From positions 7,841,001-7,905,000 of the forward strand of contig JANTQA010000015.1 in the NCBI GenBank assembly GCA_027625915.1: DNA of 64,000 nt, given 5' to 3'. The notes below the pieces were generated by a model. It saw only the letters and a list, made by a program, of their open reading frames with translations, had not been told where the DNA came from and did no database searches. The translations under genes were made by a program, and so were the position numbers. Numbering within the stretch: position 1 is the first letter of the stretch; each line of letters opens with the position of its first letter. Of the stretch, positions 13,060 through 25,087 are shown piece by piece. Source of the DNA: Anaeramoeba flamelloides. Lineage: Eukaryota > Metamonada > Anaeramoebidae.

Positions 13060-13405
13060 TGAGATTAGCCAACCCCTAGATACTGATTAGAGCACACAGA
13101 ACACCTATTTTCAATTTGAAACCTATAAATAACTCATAATACCTTGAAATATATAGAAACCTATCCTAACAAGTATTAACATACTCAAAAATTATCAAAA
13201 ACCCTTCAAAAAGCTTATAATAGTTAATTTAGAAAAAAAAAAAAAATACTTCCTCTGAATATAAAATTGTTACATTACTCTAAAAATTTATCCCTGAACC
13301 CTCTAGTTTCTTTGTAGTTCTTCAAAAGTTTTTTTAAGTCAGTAAAAAATTGTTGAGTATTTTCGATTTTCATGTATTTTAGGGAATATTTCAAATACCT
13401 AAATG
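13060..13405. repeat. Degraded copy of the ~780-bp long-TIR element
   Basis: The right part (AGTATTTTCGATTTTCATG ... GGGAATATTTCAAATACC) matches the right terminal repeat of 31988-32787. The preceding AT-rich body shares short words in order. The left end was not found. Confidence 0.45.
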
Positions 13406-13628
13406 ATTTTTTTTCAATTGAAAATGATTTTACTATCAGGTAAAAAAAAGTAGAATCAAAAATTTGGGCATATGCAAAATCAAAAATCGGAAAAAAAAAA
13501 AACTTAAATTATTATATTTTTTCAAACCTAATATCAAATCATATTTAAAATACATATTATCAATTTTTTTCTAAGTAATCATTTTCATCTAAATAAAAGA
13601 AACAAATATAAAACAAAAAAACAAAAAC

Positions 13629-14012
13629 AGGTGTGTCCAAAATAATGAAACGAGCGAAACAAAAAATTTATTAGTAAATTTGTTAAAATTTCACCAACAA
13701 TTGTTGATCGATCAAATGATAAGATATCATAGGCCAATTGTATGTGATTTTTCAATTTAGCAAACTCAGCACTAACCTTCTATCAACCATCGAAAAAAAT
13801 TTTTCTAGATCTATCGAAATAGATTACATAACTGGAAAAATGGAAATGAAAACGAAGAAAAAAAGATAAAAAATGAAATAGTTTGTCTAATCAAAATTAT
13901 TTCCAAATTTGCTGTAATGTGTATTATTGTGATTCTTTCAACTGTTTAAACAGTTTCGAAATTGTTGGAATTTAGTTTATAAACTCTGTTTCGGTCAAAG
14001 TGTCCCAACCTT
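13629..14012 (+). mobile_element. Tc1/mariner-like MITE, copy A
   Basis: The left end reads GTGTGTCCAAAATAATGAAA and the right end AAAGTGTCCCAACC, so both termini carry a GTGTCC-type word in inverted orientation. Internal words such as CCAACAATTGTTGATCGATC match the reverse complement of 44465-44798. At under 400 bp with no transposase frame it is non-autonomous. Assignment to Tc1/mariner rests only on the look of the ends. Confidence 0.55.
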
Positions 14013-14206
14013 TTGTTCAAATATCCATTATTTTATATAATTGACATTTGAAAAAAAAATAAGAAATAAACAGAATAATATACATCAAAGAATTGTTGAT
14101 GTATGTCTGAAAGAAAACCAATTAATCAATAGATTTTCTTAAAAATTGAAAAACTCAAAATTCTTTGGGTTTATTGAGAAAAACAACGATGTTTGTTTTG
14201 AACTTC

Positions 14207-14310
14207 TACTGGTATTTGAATAATAAATAGGAAACATTTTTGACTTCATTTTCCATACTTTTCTTTTAGAAATAAAGTCCCCAAACGAAGTTTGTTGATA
14301 TTTTTGGTCT
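14207..14310. repeat. Partial copy of the TACTGGTATTTGAAT foldback
   Basis: It starts TACTGGTATTTGAATAATAA and shares the internal order with 59750-59915. The complementary right arm is not present. Confidence 0.4.
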
Positions 14311-16102
14311 CTTTTTGAAAAAAGAAAAGAAAATAAAGTGAAAATTTTTCACATTTATTAAACAAATATCAAGATCAAAGATCGAATAGAATTGCAATGG
14401 AAATCAATATGATTTCTCAACAATTTTTACATGGTTTCAATAACCTTAGAATAACACATTTTTACCAGTGACTATTGATCTTGATATAATAAAAAATTTT
14501 GAAACCGAATTAGGTGTTAAAAAAAAAAACAAAAATGTGAAAAAATGTGTAAAAATGATTTCAATTTTGAAAATTTCCAAAATAAAATTTTTCTTCTAAT
14601 ATCTATGTAAAACCTTCAAACATGTGTATTATACCATTACAACTGGTCCCCTTTGGCTGAAAAATATTTTATATATAAATATTATCTTTTTTTGATAATT
14701 TTTTTTTTTTCAGATAGTTAATTGGATTTTCCAAATGCCGGAAATAATCCAAAAATATATTTAGAATACTGAGATAATATCTTCTAAAATTCAAAAATTG
14801 TTACTATTATATATGTTTATTATAAAAAATTTTCATTTTGCAATTAAATTATGAACTATTATTTGAGTTAAAATAATTAATTTTATTCAAACTTTTTTTT
14901 AACAATGTTTTTTTTTTTTGGAAAATTTTAAAATTATTTTCTAATATTTTGTTAATGGATATCAAATCTGGTATGAATTTTATTATTTCTCTTATTTCTG
15001 ATTAATTCTTATATTAGTTGATTCTGGAAAAAAAAATTTTTTTTTTCTTTTGGAGCTTATTCCCTAGAATCGCAATTGAATTTTATTGATTGTCTAAAGT
15101 TGTGTTTTAATATAACTTTTTAATATTTAAATAGTCATAATTGATTATTGTTTAATTAGCATTATATGTTGGTTTGTTAGAAAATTATTTTATTAATTGA
15201 ATTTTGAACAATATAAGATTGATCTAAAAATAAAAATTTATATTATAAAAAGATATGTGATGGATAGAAATGTTTATTACCATAATTCTGTAAAGGTAAA
15301 ACATTACAAATAATAACAAATCGATAACTGTGAATTTCTATGTAATATTTTATAGTAGTTTTTTTATCATATATTTAATTGTTTATTACACATTCAGTAC
15401 AATAAAATTCAAATTAACCGTTTCAGATCATTAAAAAAATTATTTCTCCAAATTGTTTTTTGATAATTTACAAAGTTATCAAGTTAATTTATGTTGAGAG
15501 TTAATCTAATTACTATTCTTATCTTAAATAATGAACTGTCTCTCTTATTGAACAATCCCTTCTTATGTGTTTTCAGTAATTCCATATTTTGTACCACTAA
15601 TCAAATCTATTTAAGTTTCTATAATCTTGAATTAAAAAAATTTATCTCTTCTGAAAAAAAAATTGAAAGAACAGAAAAACACAATTGAGCTTTTTGCTTA
15701 ATCTTTTCAAATTAATTCAATAAAAAAGACAAATCACAACAACTAAATTTGATATTATAGTGAAATGATTAATTCAAAGCTTTTACTTTATCTTTTGATC
15801 AAATATTTTGATATAATTTCATTATTTATTTGTATAATAATTGCGGATATTTAGTTATCTTGTAAATGTATTTAGGGGGGGATTAATCATCGAAAGAAAA
15901 GAAAAAGAATGATGATATAAAAATATCCAATATTATACAATGAAAAGAAAATATTTTTTTTTCTTAACTATTCTGAATTACTCAATAAAAAATAATCGAT
16001 TAGATACTTATTTGTTTACAAAAAAAAGATTAATTAAAAAAAAAAAAATGTTATATATTTAAAAACATGTAATAATATTTTTATTTATTTATTTTTATAT
16101 AA

Positions 16103-16322
16103 TTAGATATAATAATCTGGTATAGAATCTTTTTCGGATTCTGAATTTGAATTTGAATTTGAATTATTTCTGCTTTGTGAATTATTTGATGTGCTTGTTT
16201 GATTTATAATTGGATTTAAAAAGTTGTCAATTGAAAAATTATCATTAAGAACATCTTCTAAAAAATTTATTTCTTGTTCACCTTCAATATCTTCAAATCC
16301 ATTTAAAGGGTTATTTTGATTG

Positions 16323-16354
<32 letters not shown>

Positions 16355-18638
16355 ACTGTTATTGTTATTATTTCGGGAATTATTATTGTTATTATTATTG
16401 TTGGTGGTGATGATATTGTTACTGTTGTTATTGTTTTGATTTTCATTTTGGTTTTGATTTTGGTTTTGAATTTGGCTTTCGATTTGTATTTGATTTAAAG
16501 TTTGGTTATTTTCTTCAATTTCATCATTTTCATCATCAGATTTCTCTTGTACCTTTTCCTTTTGTTTTTTTTCTCGTTCTATTTTCATTTGTTCAATTTT
16601 TTTTTCTCTTTCAAGTTTTTCATTTTTTTCTTTTTCCCTAATTCTAACATCAAATTCCTTATCAACGGATGGTAAACGGGTTCTACATGTAGGGCAAGTT
16701 GAATGCTATAAATATTTTAAAAATAATAAATTATAATTATTATAATTAAGTTTGAAGGTTGATCATAAATAAAGAAATAATTTGGTTTGAAATCAAATAT
16801 AAAAGAAAAAAAATTAAAACTAAAATAAGATATTTATTTTCAGTTTAATTTGTTTTGGTTGAAAAAATAAAGTCAAAATTTTTTTGAATTTTGCTTCTTA
16901 TTTGCCGAATATCATAATAACTCTATTGCAATTTTTTTTAAATCATTGTTTTTGTATAGAAAATCAAATTATTTTTCGATCAATTAAATAATTTAAAAAA
17001 AAATGCAGTCAAGTAACCAAGAATTTGGCATTATTTAATAAAATCAAGGTTTTTATTAATTAATTTTAAATCCTCAAAAGCCTGAGTTATCTAAAGTGTT
17101 GAGTATACCAAGAAAAAATATTCCTTTTCAACCATAAACAAAACAAAGAAGTTTCATAACTATCTAATAACTTTGGAGAGTGATGAAAATTAAAAAAATG
17201 AAAAACAAATAAAAAATTCGTTGTTCTTTGAAATCTTAATGGATTATTTTTAATATTTTTTTTGTTTTTATAAAAATTAAAACTATTTTCGTTGGTTTCT
17301 ATGAAAAGGGTTAGCTGATTTTGTTTTTGAAAAACACATCAGCCTTTCAAAAATTTGTTAAATTAAAATTTGGTTTTTCAAGCAAGTTTTTTCATTTAGG
17401 CTACACTTTTATTTGGATCAAACACCATTAATATTTTGTAACCCAAAAATAGAATTTTAATTTTGTTTTTATTGGACCACTTTCCAAAAAGTGTAACAAA
17501 AAAAGATTTTTCGTTGTGTCCTTAAAATAGTTCTGTTTTAGCTTGTTTTCTGTTTGTGAAATACTTTTTGAAAACTTTTTTTGTTGTGCTTTATTAAAAA
17601 CTAAAGTAATTTTAAAAAGGTGTGATCATAAACGTTTTTGATAATATAGGTGTACTAAAAATAGGTTAGGTTATTAAAGTTTATTAAATGTTTATAAGAT
17701 TGTTTTGAAAACCTTTTTATTCAGCACTTTTTTAATCTGACTTCACTATGGCCTTAAACAAAAAATTTCTTTCGAATGATTAATTTGATTCTAGTGAATT
17801 CAAAAAATAAGATCCTTCGAATTTATAGATTAGAAATCTGAGAAACCCGATCCAGGAAACTATCATGTTAAAAATCAAGCAACGTTAAAAAATAATTTCT
17901 TAAAATAAAAAAAAGGAATAAATAAAAAGAAAGAAGAAAGAAAGAAAGAAAGAAAGAAAGTGGGTGTTGTAGTTAAATATTTACCTCTTTTAACCAAGTT
18001 GTACAGCAATTTTCATGAAATTGATGATTACAAGTAAGTTTAATGACCTTGTCTTCAAGTTGGTAGTCATCAAAGCAAATCGGGCAGGTTTCTTTTTTAT
18101 CAACAAATTCTTGATCTGCAGTGAATCTTTTTAATTTTGAGAGTGCATCTTTGTCTGTAGGCGGTGACCCGTATTTGTTGTTGTCAATTAATTGGGAAAT
18201 TATATCGTCAAGGTTATTGGTCCCAAAAAAGCCACCATTGAAAAGATTATTAAATTGGCCTGTAAAGCCAAAGCTACCAGATCGAAAAAATTGTTGTTGC
18301 TGTTGTTGTCCGGTTTCTTGTTGGTTATTTGTTCTGGCGCCGTTAATCATTGAAATTATATCTTGGAAAAGCATATTGGGCCCAAAAAAATCATTGATTG
18401 AAAAAGAAGTCTGTGTGGAATTTGTAGAATTTGTAGAGCTCATTCTTACAAACCCAAATCCTCTTTGGAATGGATTGTTTTGTTGTTGCTGTTGTTGCTG
18501 TTCTTGTTGTTGTTGTTGTTGTTGTTCTTCTTCTTCTTCTTGGAATTCTTCGATAAATTCCGAATCACACAAAGAACAACGAAGATCATTGGTTGGTGTC
18601 ATTACTTGTTTGCAATTGTAACATTGATAAACTGTCAT
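16103..18638 (-). CDS. RING-H2 E3 ubiquitin ligase, RNF126/RNF115 type, two exons
   Basis: Exon 1 is 18638-17985 (218 codons) and exon 2 is 16705-16103, giving 418 residues; the intron is 16706-17984 (donor GTAAAT, acceptor ATAG). The N-terminus is a zinc ribbon, CYNC...CSLC followed by FIEEF, as in RNF126/RNF115, where it binds ubiquitin or clients. A Q/E-rich and a G/F/N-rich region follow. A RING-H2 domain spans the intron: CPICFDDY, then CNHQFHENC, then WLKE joined to HSTCPTCR. The intron therefore falls inside the RING, before the last two metal ligands, and the join restores the full C3H2C3 set. The tail is Lys/Glu-rich, then Gln/Asn-rich with poly-N. Expected role is E2-dependent ubiquitin transfer in cytosolic quality control or trafficking. 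The join is certain in frame and motif. Confidence 0.9.
17932..17960. repeat. (GAAA)n microsatellite in RING-gene intron
   Basis: About seven GAAA units lie in the intron, about 25 bp downstream (in gene orientation) of the exon 1 donor site. Confidence 0.85.
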
Positions 18639-20364
18639 GGTTGGGTGTGATATTTAAAAAAATAATGAAAAAAAAATTATGCAATCTTGGATGGGAAACT
18701 AAATTTTTACAAACTTTTTAAGAAACAAAAAAGAGTGTGTTAATTCGAAAAGAGTCTGAATTTAGAGATTATCAAACAAATAAGAACTTTATATGGAAAT
18801 TATTTTTTTTTACGATCAAATATTGAAAAAATATCAAGTTTCTGTTATGGGATATTTAGAATTCAAGAATTTGTGCCTTAGAAATTGAACTACAAACCCT
18901 GAGAAATTCTAATTGAAAAAGAATACCTGAATATGAAACAAATTTTATTGCATTTGGGCTTTGTGGTTCCCCGTCAATTTTTGTAAAGTAAACAAGATTC
19001 AAAGATAAAGTTTATTTATTCGAACAAAATTTTAATTATTCTTTTTGAGACTCATTTCAATTTTTGGGCTTGAGTGTTTTGATTTCATGACAACAAAGCT
19101 TGTCTTGTTCAAGACTTATAATCTTGAGTGTGAATACGTCATAAATATTTTGTTTTCCCTGCAATTAACAATTCTTGAAAATATTTGGCCTTTCAAAAAA
19201 TGATTCTTTTGATTTTAGACTCAATGAGGACAAAATTAAAATGTAACCACATCAAAGAATTTGGTACACTTTTTTAAAACAAAACTTGTTTTAATTTCAA
19301 TTCAAAAATAATTGAAAACTCATGAATAATCACTTTAAAAAATTCTTAAATGCAGAACACCACTCAATAACAGAACTTTTTTTTTTTTAATCAAAAACTC
19401 AAATTACTAGATTCAAAAAAGTGCACACCTTTTTTATATTGGTGTTTGGTAACTAAATAGGTAAAATTTATGATTTGCAATTATTGTTTTTTGACAAATT
19501 GAATTTTCGAAGAATTAGGTCAGAATTTATGTGGATTGTATTAATTTATTTCGTGATTTTTTATTATATATCTAGTGTTATATTGGGTGAGCGAAAAACT
19601 CTAAATGCAAATACTTTGATAGTTTAATAAAACAAAACGTTTAGTAGTGAAAAAATACTATACATGAAAAAAATATGTACATAATTTTTAAATCAAAGAA
19701 TTACAAAAACATTTTTCTAATATTCACAATTAAAATCAAATCCTTTTTCTAAGAAACAAACTTTGAAAATTACAACTCACTCTCTTATTAGAATGATGGC
19801 TAATCGAATTACAATTGTTCAAAACACCATTCAACCAATTAAAAAAACAAGTATAAAAAATTTCATTTTCCAAACTCTATAAAACCTCAATAAAACTCGA
19901 TTGTTTTTCAAAAATAGTTGATCTACTTTTGCTATCAAACAAAGACTTGAGTATTCTAGAGACACACTATTTTAATGAAATTTGGGTAGGTTTATTACAA
20001 AGTACATCAAAAATTTGGTTAATTATAAAAAGGATCCAATCGAAAATACAAGCTATTTCACAAGAATTTTTCTAATATTCACAATTTAAAAATTATATAT
20101 AATATTATTTTATTGTTGGTATTTTTTTCACTACTATCCACTTAAAATTTACACCCAGCTAAATTACAAATCCAAGTATTTAACCTTTTCAAGAATAGAT
20201 TGTAATTGGGGTGATCTCCCTTTCTTTGTTTGTTACTTTATTATGAAATATATTGGATGAACAAAAAATTCGAAATAAAAGGAATTTGCAGAAATTAGTG
20301 TAACCCTAGATACGTGAGAATTAAATCATGTTGCAATTGGATATAAATGATATTTTTGCTGAAT

Positions 20365-20880
20365 TGTTTAAAAAATCTATTATCAATATTTTTGAACAAT
20401 AAATTATCGGATTTTTTATTGATGATCACTCTTAAAAATTTTCTTTTTGAAATTTTTGTTTAATTACCTTACTTAATCTCTAAAATAGAAACTCAAAATA
20501 ATAGTATCAAAAAATTTAATTATTCGTATTTAGAATATCCAAAGATAAATATTTCCTTAATTATTTTTTTAATTTCAAGATTTACTTGTTTAATATTAGC
20601 ATCAAATACCTGAAGAAAAATTGATGATTTGATTTCCTTTCTTTAAAACTAGTTATATTTTCAAGATATTCCCAATATGAGTGAAATAATAGGTATAAAA
20701 TAATCTATTCATTCATTATTTTTTTTTTGAAAAAACTGAATTTATGAACTCCAAATTTGTATCTTGAGACATACATTTAATGTAGCGTATTCTGGTGCTT
20801 TGGAGTTTGAATAGTGATAATTGAACCTTTAAATTTTATGGCTAAAATGCAGATATTTTTTCAGAAATTTTCTTTTATAT
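20365..20880. repeat. Diverged ~550-bp dispersed repeat, copy 2
   Basis: It is collinear with 11215-11770: shared words include AAAAAATCTATTAT, AAAATAGAAACTCAAAA, TTTAGAA and TGATAATTGAACCTTTAAAT. Divergence is high, suggesting an old family. Confidence 0.5.
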
Positions 20881-21735
20881 CTTAGTATCTATTTTTTAAT
20901 ATATTCCGAATAATAATAATAATAATAATAACAATCAATGGAAACATTTGTTAAAACATATTAAAGATTTGTCAAGATGTATAATTTTAGGAAAGGATGA
21001 CTTTCCCCTATTTTTAATTGGTTAGATCTAAATATTTTTTTGTTATTACATTTGATTTACTTTTTTATTTCTTCGATTTTTAACTACTTTCCGTAGTTTC
21101 ATTTTATCTTTCAACGCAAAACAATCAAGTTAAAAAATTATGTATTCGGAAATTCAATAACTTTTCATCTTTTTTGTATTTATTGTTCAATATTTTTCTT
21201 AATTTTCATTTTTTTCCTTATATTTTCTGTAACAATATCCTTCATTTTCCCAGATAATACACATTTTATATTTTAATCATATTTCAATAATTTCATTTTT
21301 TGAAAATATTCCAATTACTATTAAAAATTGAAAAAAATAAATTAGTAAAATGATTTCTAAAAATTGAGAATTTAAAATAGAATATTAATGAAGAAATCAT
21401 CACAGGTTTCAACCCAATCGGGAATAAAAAAAAATAGAAAACATCTTTTTAAAATTCAAATCATGTTTCATAATTGTTTAATTAAATCTACTAAGAATAA
21501 TCTTGAATACATTAAAAAAAAGACCAATAATATTTATTCAGAAAAAAAAAAAAAAGAAAAAGAAAAAGAAAATGAATGTGTAACTATAAATGATAGTTCA
21601 ATTTTAATTAATCAAATTGTATCAAGATTATTTTTAAAAATGTTTTGTAAACTAATTGAAATTTGTTGTAAATTTATAGATAAATATCAAATTGGATTTC
21701 GAAAAAAATATGTTACTCAAAATGTTGCCAGGTAC

Positions 21736-22090
21736 AGCAATTTCAAACCTGGTGTGCACGATTTAACTTAACTTTTAATTTTAAATTTTCATTAAAATTT
21801 CTTTGAACTTAAAGATCTGTTAAAACTAAATTAGGGATTTAACACCAAAACTCAAGAATACCTGAATGATAAGCTTCATGTACAACTTTCCCCTTTATTT
21901 AAAAAACTTTTTTGAAATTATTTAAAAAAAATTACATTTTGTAAGGGATCTTTGATATTAAGGACAATAAAAGAAATTTTGAGGCCAAAATAATTATCAT
22001 TCATTTCAATTGAAAGGATTGTATAGAAAATTTAATGAAATTTTCAATTTTAAGTTAAGTTAAACCGTGCATACCGGGTTTGAAATTGCT
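21736..22090. mobile_element. MITE with ~44-bp terminal inverted repeats inserted in the LINE
   Basis: The left terminus starts AGCAATTTCAAACC and the right terminus, read on the minus strand, starts AGCAATTTCAAACC as well. The match continues for about 44 bp through TTTAACTTAACTT with about three mismatches. The 355-bp body has no frame. It splits the LINE reverse transcriptase between the GFRK segment and motif A. No clear target duplication beyond an ambiguous AC dinucleotide is visible. Confidence 0.85.
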
Positions 22091-23104
22091 ACATATATTA
22101 TATATTTATAATTAGATCAAATTAAATAATGAAAATGAAAATGATAAAAAATGTATTATAATGATTGATATAGTTAAATGTTTTGATTCCATCAATTTTG
22201 TAATAATTAGAATAACAAGGAAAAACTTATTTTCGATAAAATTATCAATTTTTTTTTATTAAAATAATATAACGGTGAAGGACTTGGTGTGTTCCAAGGG
22301 AATCCCTTGTCGTCAATGATATTTGCTCATATTTCTCATTTTATTTTACTAAAAACAATTAGAATATTAACAATTTATTTTCAACTGTTTGTGGGTGATT
22401 TTGTTATAATTATTAAAGGCTATAAAACCCCAAATTAAAAAAAAATTATATTCAAAAACTGAAGTTAACTCTTCGGTTCAGGTTAAAACCGAATAAAAAA
22501 AGGGTTATCACAAAAGATTTTTAAGAAATTAAATATTTGGGATTATTTTAAAATAAAATTCAATCCATGGCTATAATTAAAAAAAATCAAAAGTATATAA
22601 TAACATATGTAAACAATTAATTTATAACTGTTCACAAATTTATATTTTGAAAATTAGATAATAATAAATATTTTATATTTAGTCAATTAAGATATGGTTT
22701 GAAAAGTATTAATTATGAAATAAAAACAAAAAAAAAATATTTGAGTTCTTGATTTTGTTAATGTGTTTATGACTAAATATGTAAAATAACGAGAAATATA
22801 CCAATTTTTTTTTACAAAATGGGATTTACAATTGAAAATATGATAAATACAGTCAATAAAAAAAATTAAAATTCAAATATAAATTAAAAAAATTATTTCT
22901 TCTCAATTTAGAAAAATTAATAAAATTAAAACTGAAAAATAAATAATAAAATCAACTGGAATTCAAAAGATTTAGGGTGAACTTCAAAAGGGAATTTATA
23001 AGTATACATATAATGAATTATTGGATTCTAAGAGTTGTTAAGTATTGTTAGTTCTTTCTGATTTTAATAAAATAGGGTTAAAATCAAAGATTTAATACAA
23101 TTGT

Positions 23105-23215
23105 TTTGAATCTGGAAAAACTGGCCTTAACTTTTTGTTAGGTTTTTCAGAATTTAAAAGAATTGGGTTAAATCTTTGATTTTACTCTATTCTTTTGAAT
23201 TATGGAAAGGTTGGT
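23105..23215. repeat. CCAGAATTTAAAAGAAT foldback, copy
   Basis: The arm TTTTTCAGAATTTAAAAGAAT (about 23143-23163) and the arm TATTCTTTTGAATTATGG (about 23189-23206) flank a ~25-bp loop. It is the same hairpin as in 9687-10215, here without the GTGCCGTAG module, and lies within the LINE remnant. Confidence 0.6.
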
Positions 23216-23720
23216 TACTTGGATGTGCTCTGAATAGCTTAACGACACGTCACAAAACTATTTCACCATAAATAAAAATCAAAATTATTCATTTAAATCC
23301 TAAAAATATTTAAGTTATCATCAAGTTCAATCATTTGAAAATTCAGGTCATTTACTAACTGCTTAAATAGAAATTACGTTGTGATCAATAAAGATTCAAA
23401 TAAATTTTGTCCTTTATTTTTAAAATATGAACAGGGCGAAATTATAGAAATTTCTGATCATTTTTTATGATTATATCCTTCCTATGAAAATTGTCGGTTG
23501 TGTTTTTCACAATAAATTAAAAGAAATAAATCACAATAGTTTAATTTTAAAATAAGAATGTTTGAAATTATTTTGGTTTAATAATAATAATGAAATCTAT
23601 GATTTTAAACCCTTAAATTTCTTACAGTGTGGAGTTGTGTATAAGTGCAACTAGAATGTAATTTACACTTCTTTATTAATGATAATGAAAAAGAATTAAA
23701 TTTTTTTCATTAAACTTTTC

Positions 23721-23898
23721 TTAAGGGACTAATCTCTATTAAATTTTTTTACCTAAATTTAATAGAGATTGAGTAATTTTTTTGCCAATTACTTAGATTT
23801 GAAAGACCCTCTTTATTTTCATTATTAAACTTATTTCTTGATAAGGAATCCTTATTTAGAAATTGGTCAAAAAAAAATAATAGAGACTAGTCCCTGAA
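23721..23898. mobile_element. TTAAGGGACT small inverted-repeat element, copy 1
   Basis: It begins TTAAGGGACTAATCTCTATT and ends AATAATAGAGACTAGTCCCT, an inverted pair of about 18 bp. The left half contains a second palindrome (TCTCTATTAAAT / ATTTAATAGAGA). It matches 33102-33274 over its whole length, including GCCAATTACTTAGATTTGAA. Non-coding MITE. Confidence 0.8.
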
Positions 23899-24667
23899 AG
23901 AATTGGGATCCACCCATTCCATTATTTTACCATAATGGCGGTGCTCATTAATTTTTTTTTTATTAGATATTAGCTTTCATATACCCAAGTTGAACTTTTT
24001 AAAAATCTATATCAGCATCGTAATTTGGTTCATATAAACTTTTACTGTCACCTTGGTATTACTGTAGACAACAATATACATTTAAAACTTTAAAATTATT
24101 AGCAAAAAAAAAAAAAAACAGGAAAACAATGTGATATTTTTTTCCTCTTTGAAATTCAAAGACCACCATGTTCAAAAGATGATATCTTAATTATGAACAC
24201 AATTTGTTATATTATTATAATACCTTTTAATTTGGTTCTATCATAAACTAAATAAAGATTTTGGATTTAATCTTTGACAACTCCTTTTAATTTGAATTCC
24301 TCTTGATGGAATTAAATAATCAAAGAATTGATCGAGGGTTTTGAAAAGTTTCAAAGGATTTTCTTGATAACTGAAAAAATGGAAATTTACAATAGATCAA
24401 TCTTTAAAAACAAGGGTATTGTGATCCATTCAAGGTAATTTTTTTTTCAAGAACAAAAAAGAGAAAACAAAAAATAAGAAAAAAAATAAAATAAAATAAA
24501 AAAACAAACAAAGAGTGTATGAAAAACAAACTGAATGAATTAATAGTCAATTATTATTGGAAAGAAGGTTTAAATTTAAACGATCTTTAATATTGATTGA
24601 AGGTCTTGAGTCTTCTTTTTTGTTAATTATCAGAAAGAAAAAAAAAAAAATGAAAAATAAAAAAGGC

Positions 24668-25087
24668 TTATTTTAGAAAATCAATACCACAATCCCTTAG
24701 GTGGGTAATTAATTTAAAAGACATTACGATGTAAATAACTTGTTTCACGAAAGCAACAATTAAATTTCTTCTTCTTGTTCGAAAAAAACTTCTGACAAAC
24801 AAAAGGTGTTCTTTTTTATAAATGAGATAGACGTTATATGCTGAAATGATGGATAAAGTAAAAAAATAATTGATGTTTCGGACTAACAGCAGATTTAAAA
24901 GAAAATGAACAACCATTCTTGGTATGATTAATTTGTTTAAATAAGTACATAGCTTTGAAACTTGCCCAATTTTTGCATGGAATTCTAAATAGGTAACAAG
25001 ATAATGTAGGCCAGAAAGCAAGAGAATTAAGCACAAAGCTGAACAAAGGATCCAATAGCCAAGAATGTAATTACTGCACGTGATCAT
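24668..25087 (-). CDS. Cornichon/ERV14-family ER cargo receptor
   Basis: A single exon of 139 residues from ATG at 25087 to TAA at 24668; cornichons are usually 135-160 residues. A hydrophobic N-terminal segment is followed by the conserved polar stretch and CTYLNKLIIPRMVVHFLLN, which parallels CSRLNRLVLPEFILHGLLC of animal cornichon. Next come a membrane segment with AYNVYLIYK (AYNVWRY in animals), a basic loop with FFRTRRR, and a last hydrophobic segment. The family cycles between ER and Golgi and loads membrane proteins into COPII vesicles. It is divergently arranged with CCT4, whose start is 1.2 kb away. The match rests on motif order and length; the family call is firm, the subtype (ERV14 versus CNIH) open. 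Confidence 0.88.
   Translation of the reverse strand: MITCSNYILGYWILCSALCLILLLSGLHYLVTYLEFHAKIGQVSKLCTYLNKLIIPRMVVHFLLNLLLVRNINYFFTLSIISAYNVYLIYKKEHLLFVRSFFRTRRRNLIVAFVKQVIYIVMSFKLITHLRDCGIDFLK

Larger units (their letters stand above)
10807..16102. other. Intergenic region with several repeats
   Basis: No gene is seen between the WD-gene start and the RING-gene end. It holds a diverged ~550-bp repeat (11215-11770), a degraded end of the ~780-bp element (about 13060-13405), a Tc1/mariner-like MITE (13629-14012) and a partial foldback (about 14207-14310). The open frame at 15491-15688 has no recognisable feature. Confidence 0.6.
21388..23640 (+). mobile_element. Decayed non-LTR retrotransposon (LINE), reverse-transcriptase remnant
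   Basis: The first block (21388-21735) encodes ...ILINQIVSRLF...YQIGFRKKYVTQNVA, the pre-palm segment of LINE reverse transcriptases (normally QFGFRKGRST). After a 355-bp insertion, motif A reads IMIDIVKCFDSINF (about 22161-22203). The motif B region reads GVFQGNPLSSMIF (22286-22324), and the catalytic YADD position is replaced by FVGDFVI (about 22388-22408). A later segment gives LKPNKKRVIT and EIKYLGLF (about 22480-22550). Near 23450-23500 an HFL-stop-LYPSYENCR stretch resembles the C-terminal zinc-knuckle neighbourhood of LINE proteins. Stops and frame changes between blocks show it is dead. No endonuclease domain or poly-A tail with target duplication was recognised. Confidence 0.8.
18639..24667. 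other. Gene-poor region dominated by a decayed LINE and small elements
   Basis: No host gene is seen. The first 1.7 kb is plain A/T-rich DNA. Then come a diverged repeat copy (20365-20880), a decayed LINE (21388-23640) with an inserted inverted-repeat element, and a small TTAAGG element (23721-23898). From 23.9 to 24.66 kb I see nothing recognisable. Confidence 0.6.
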
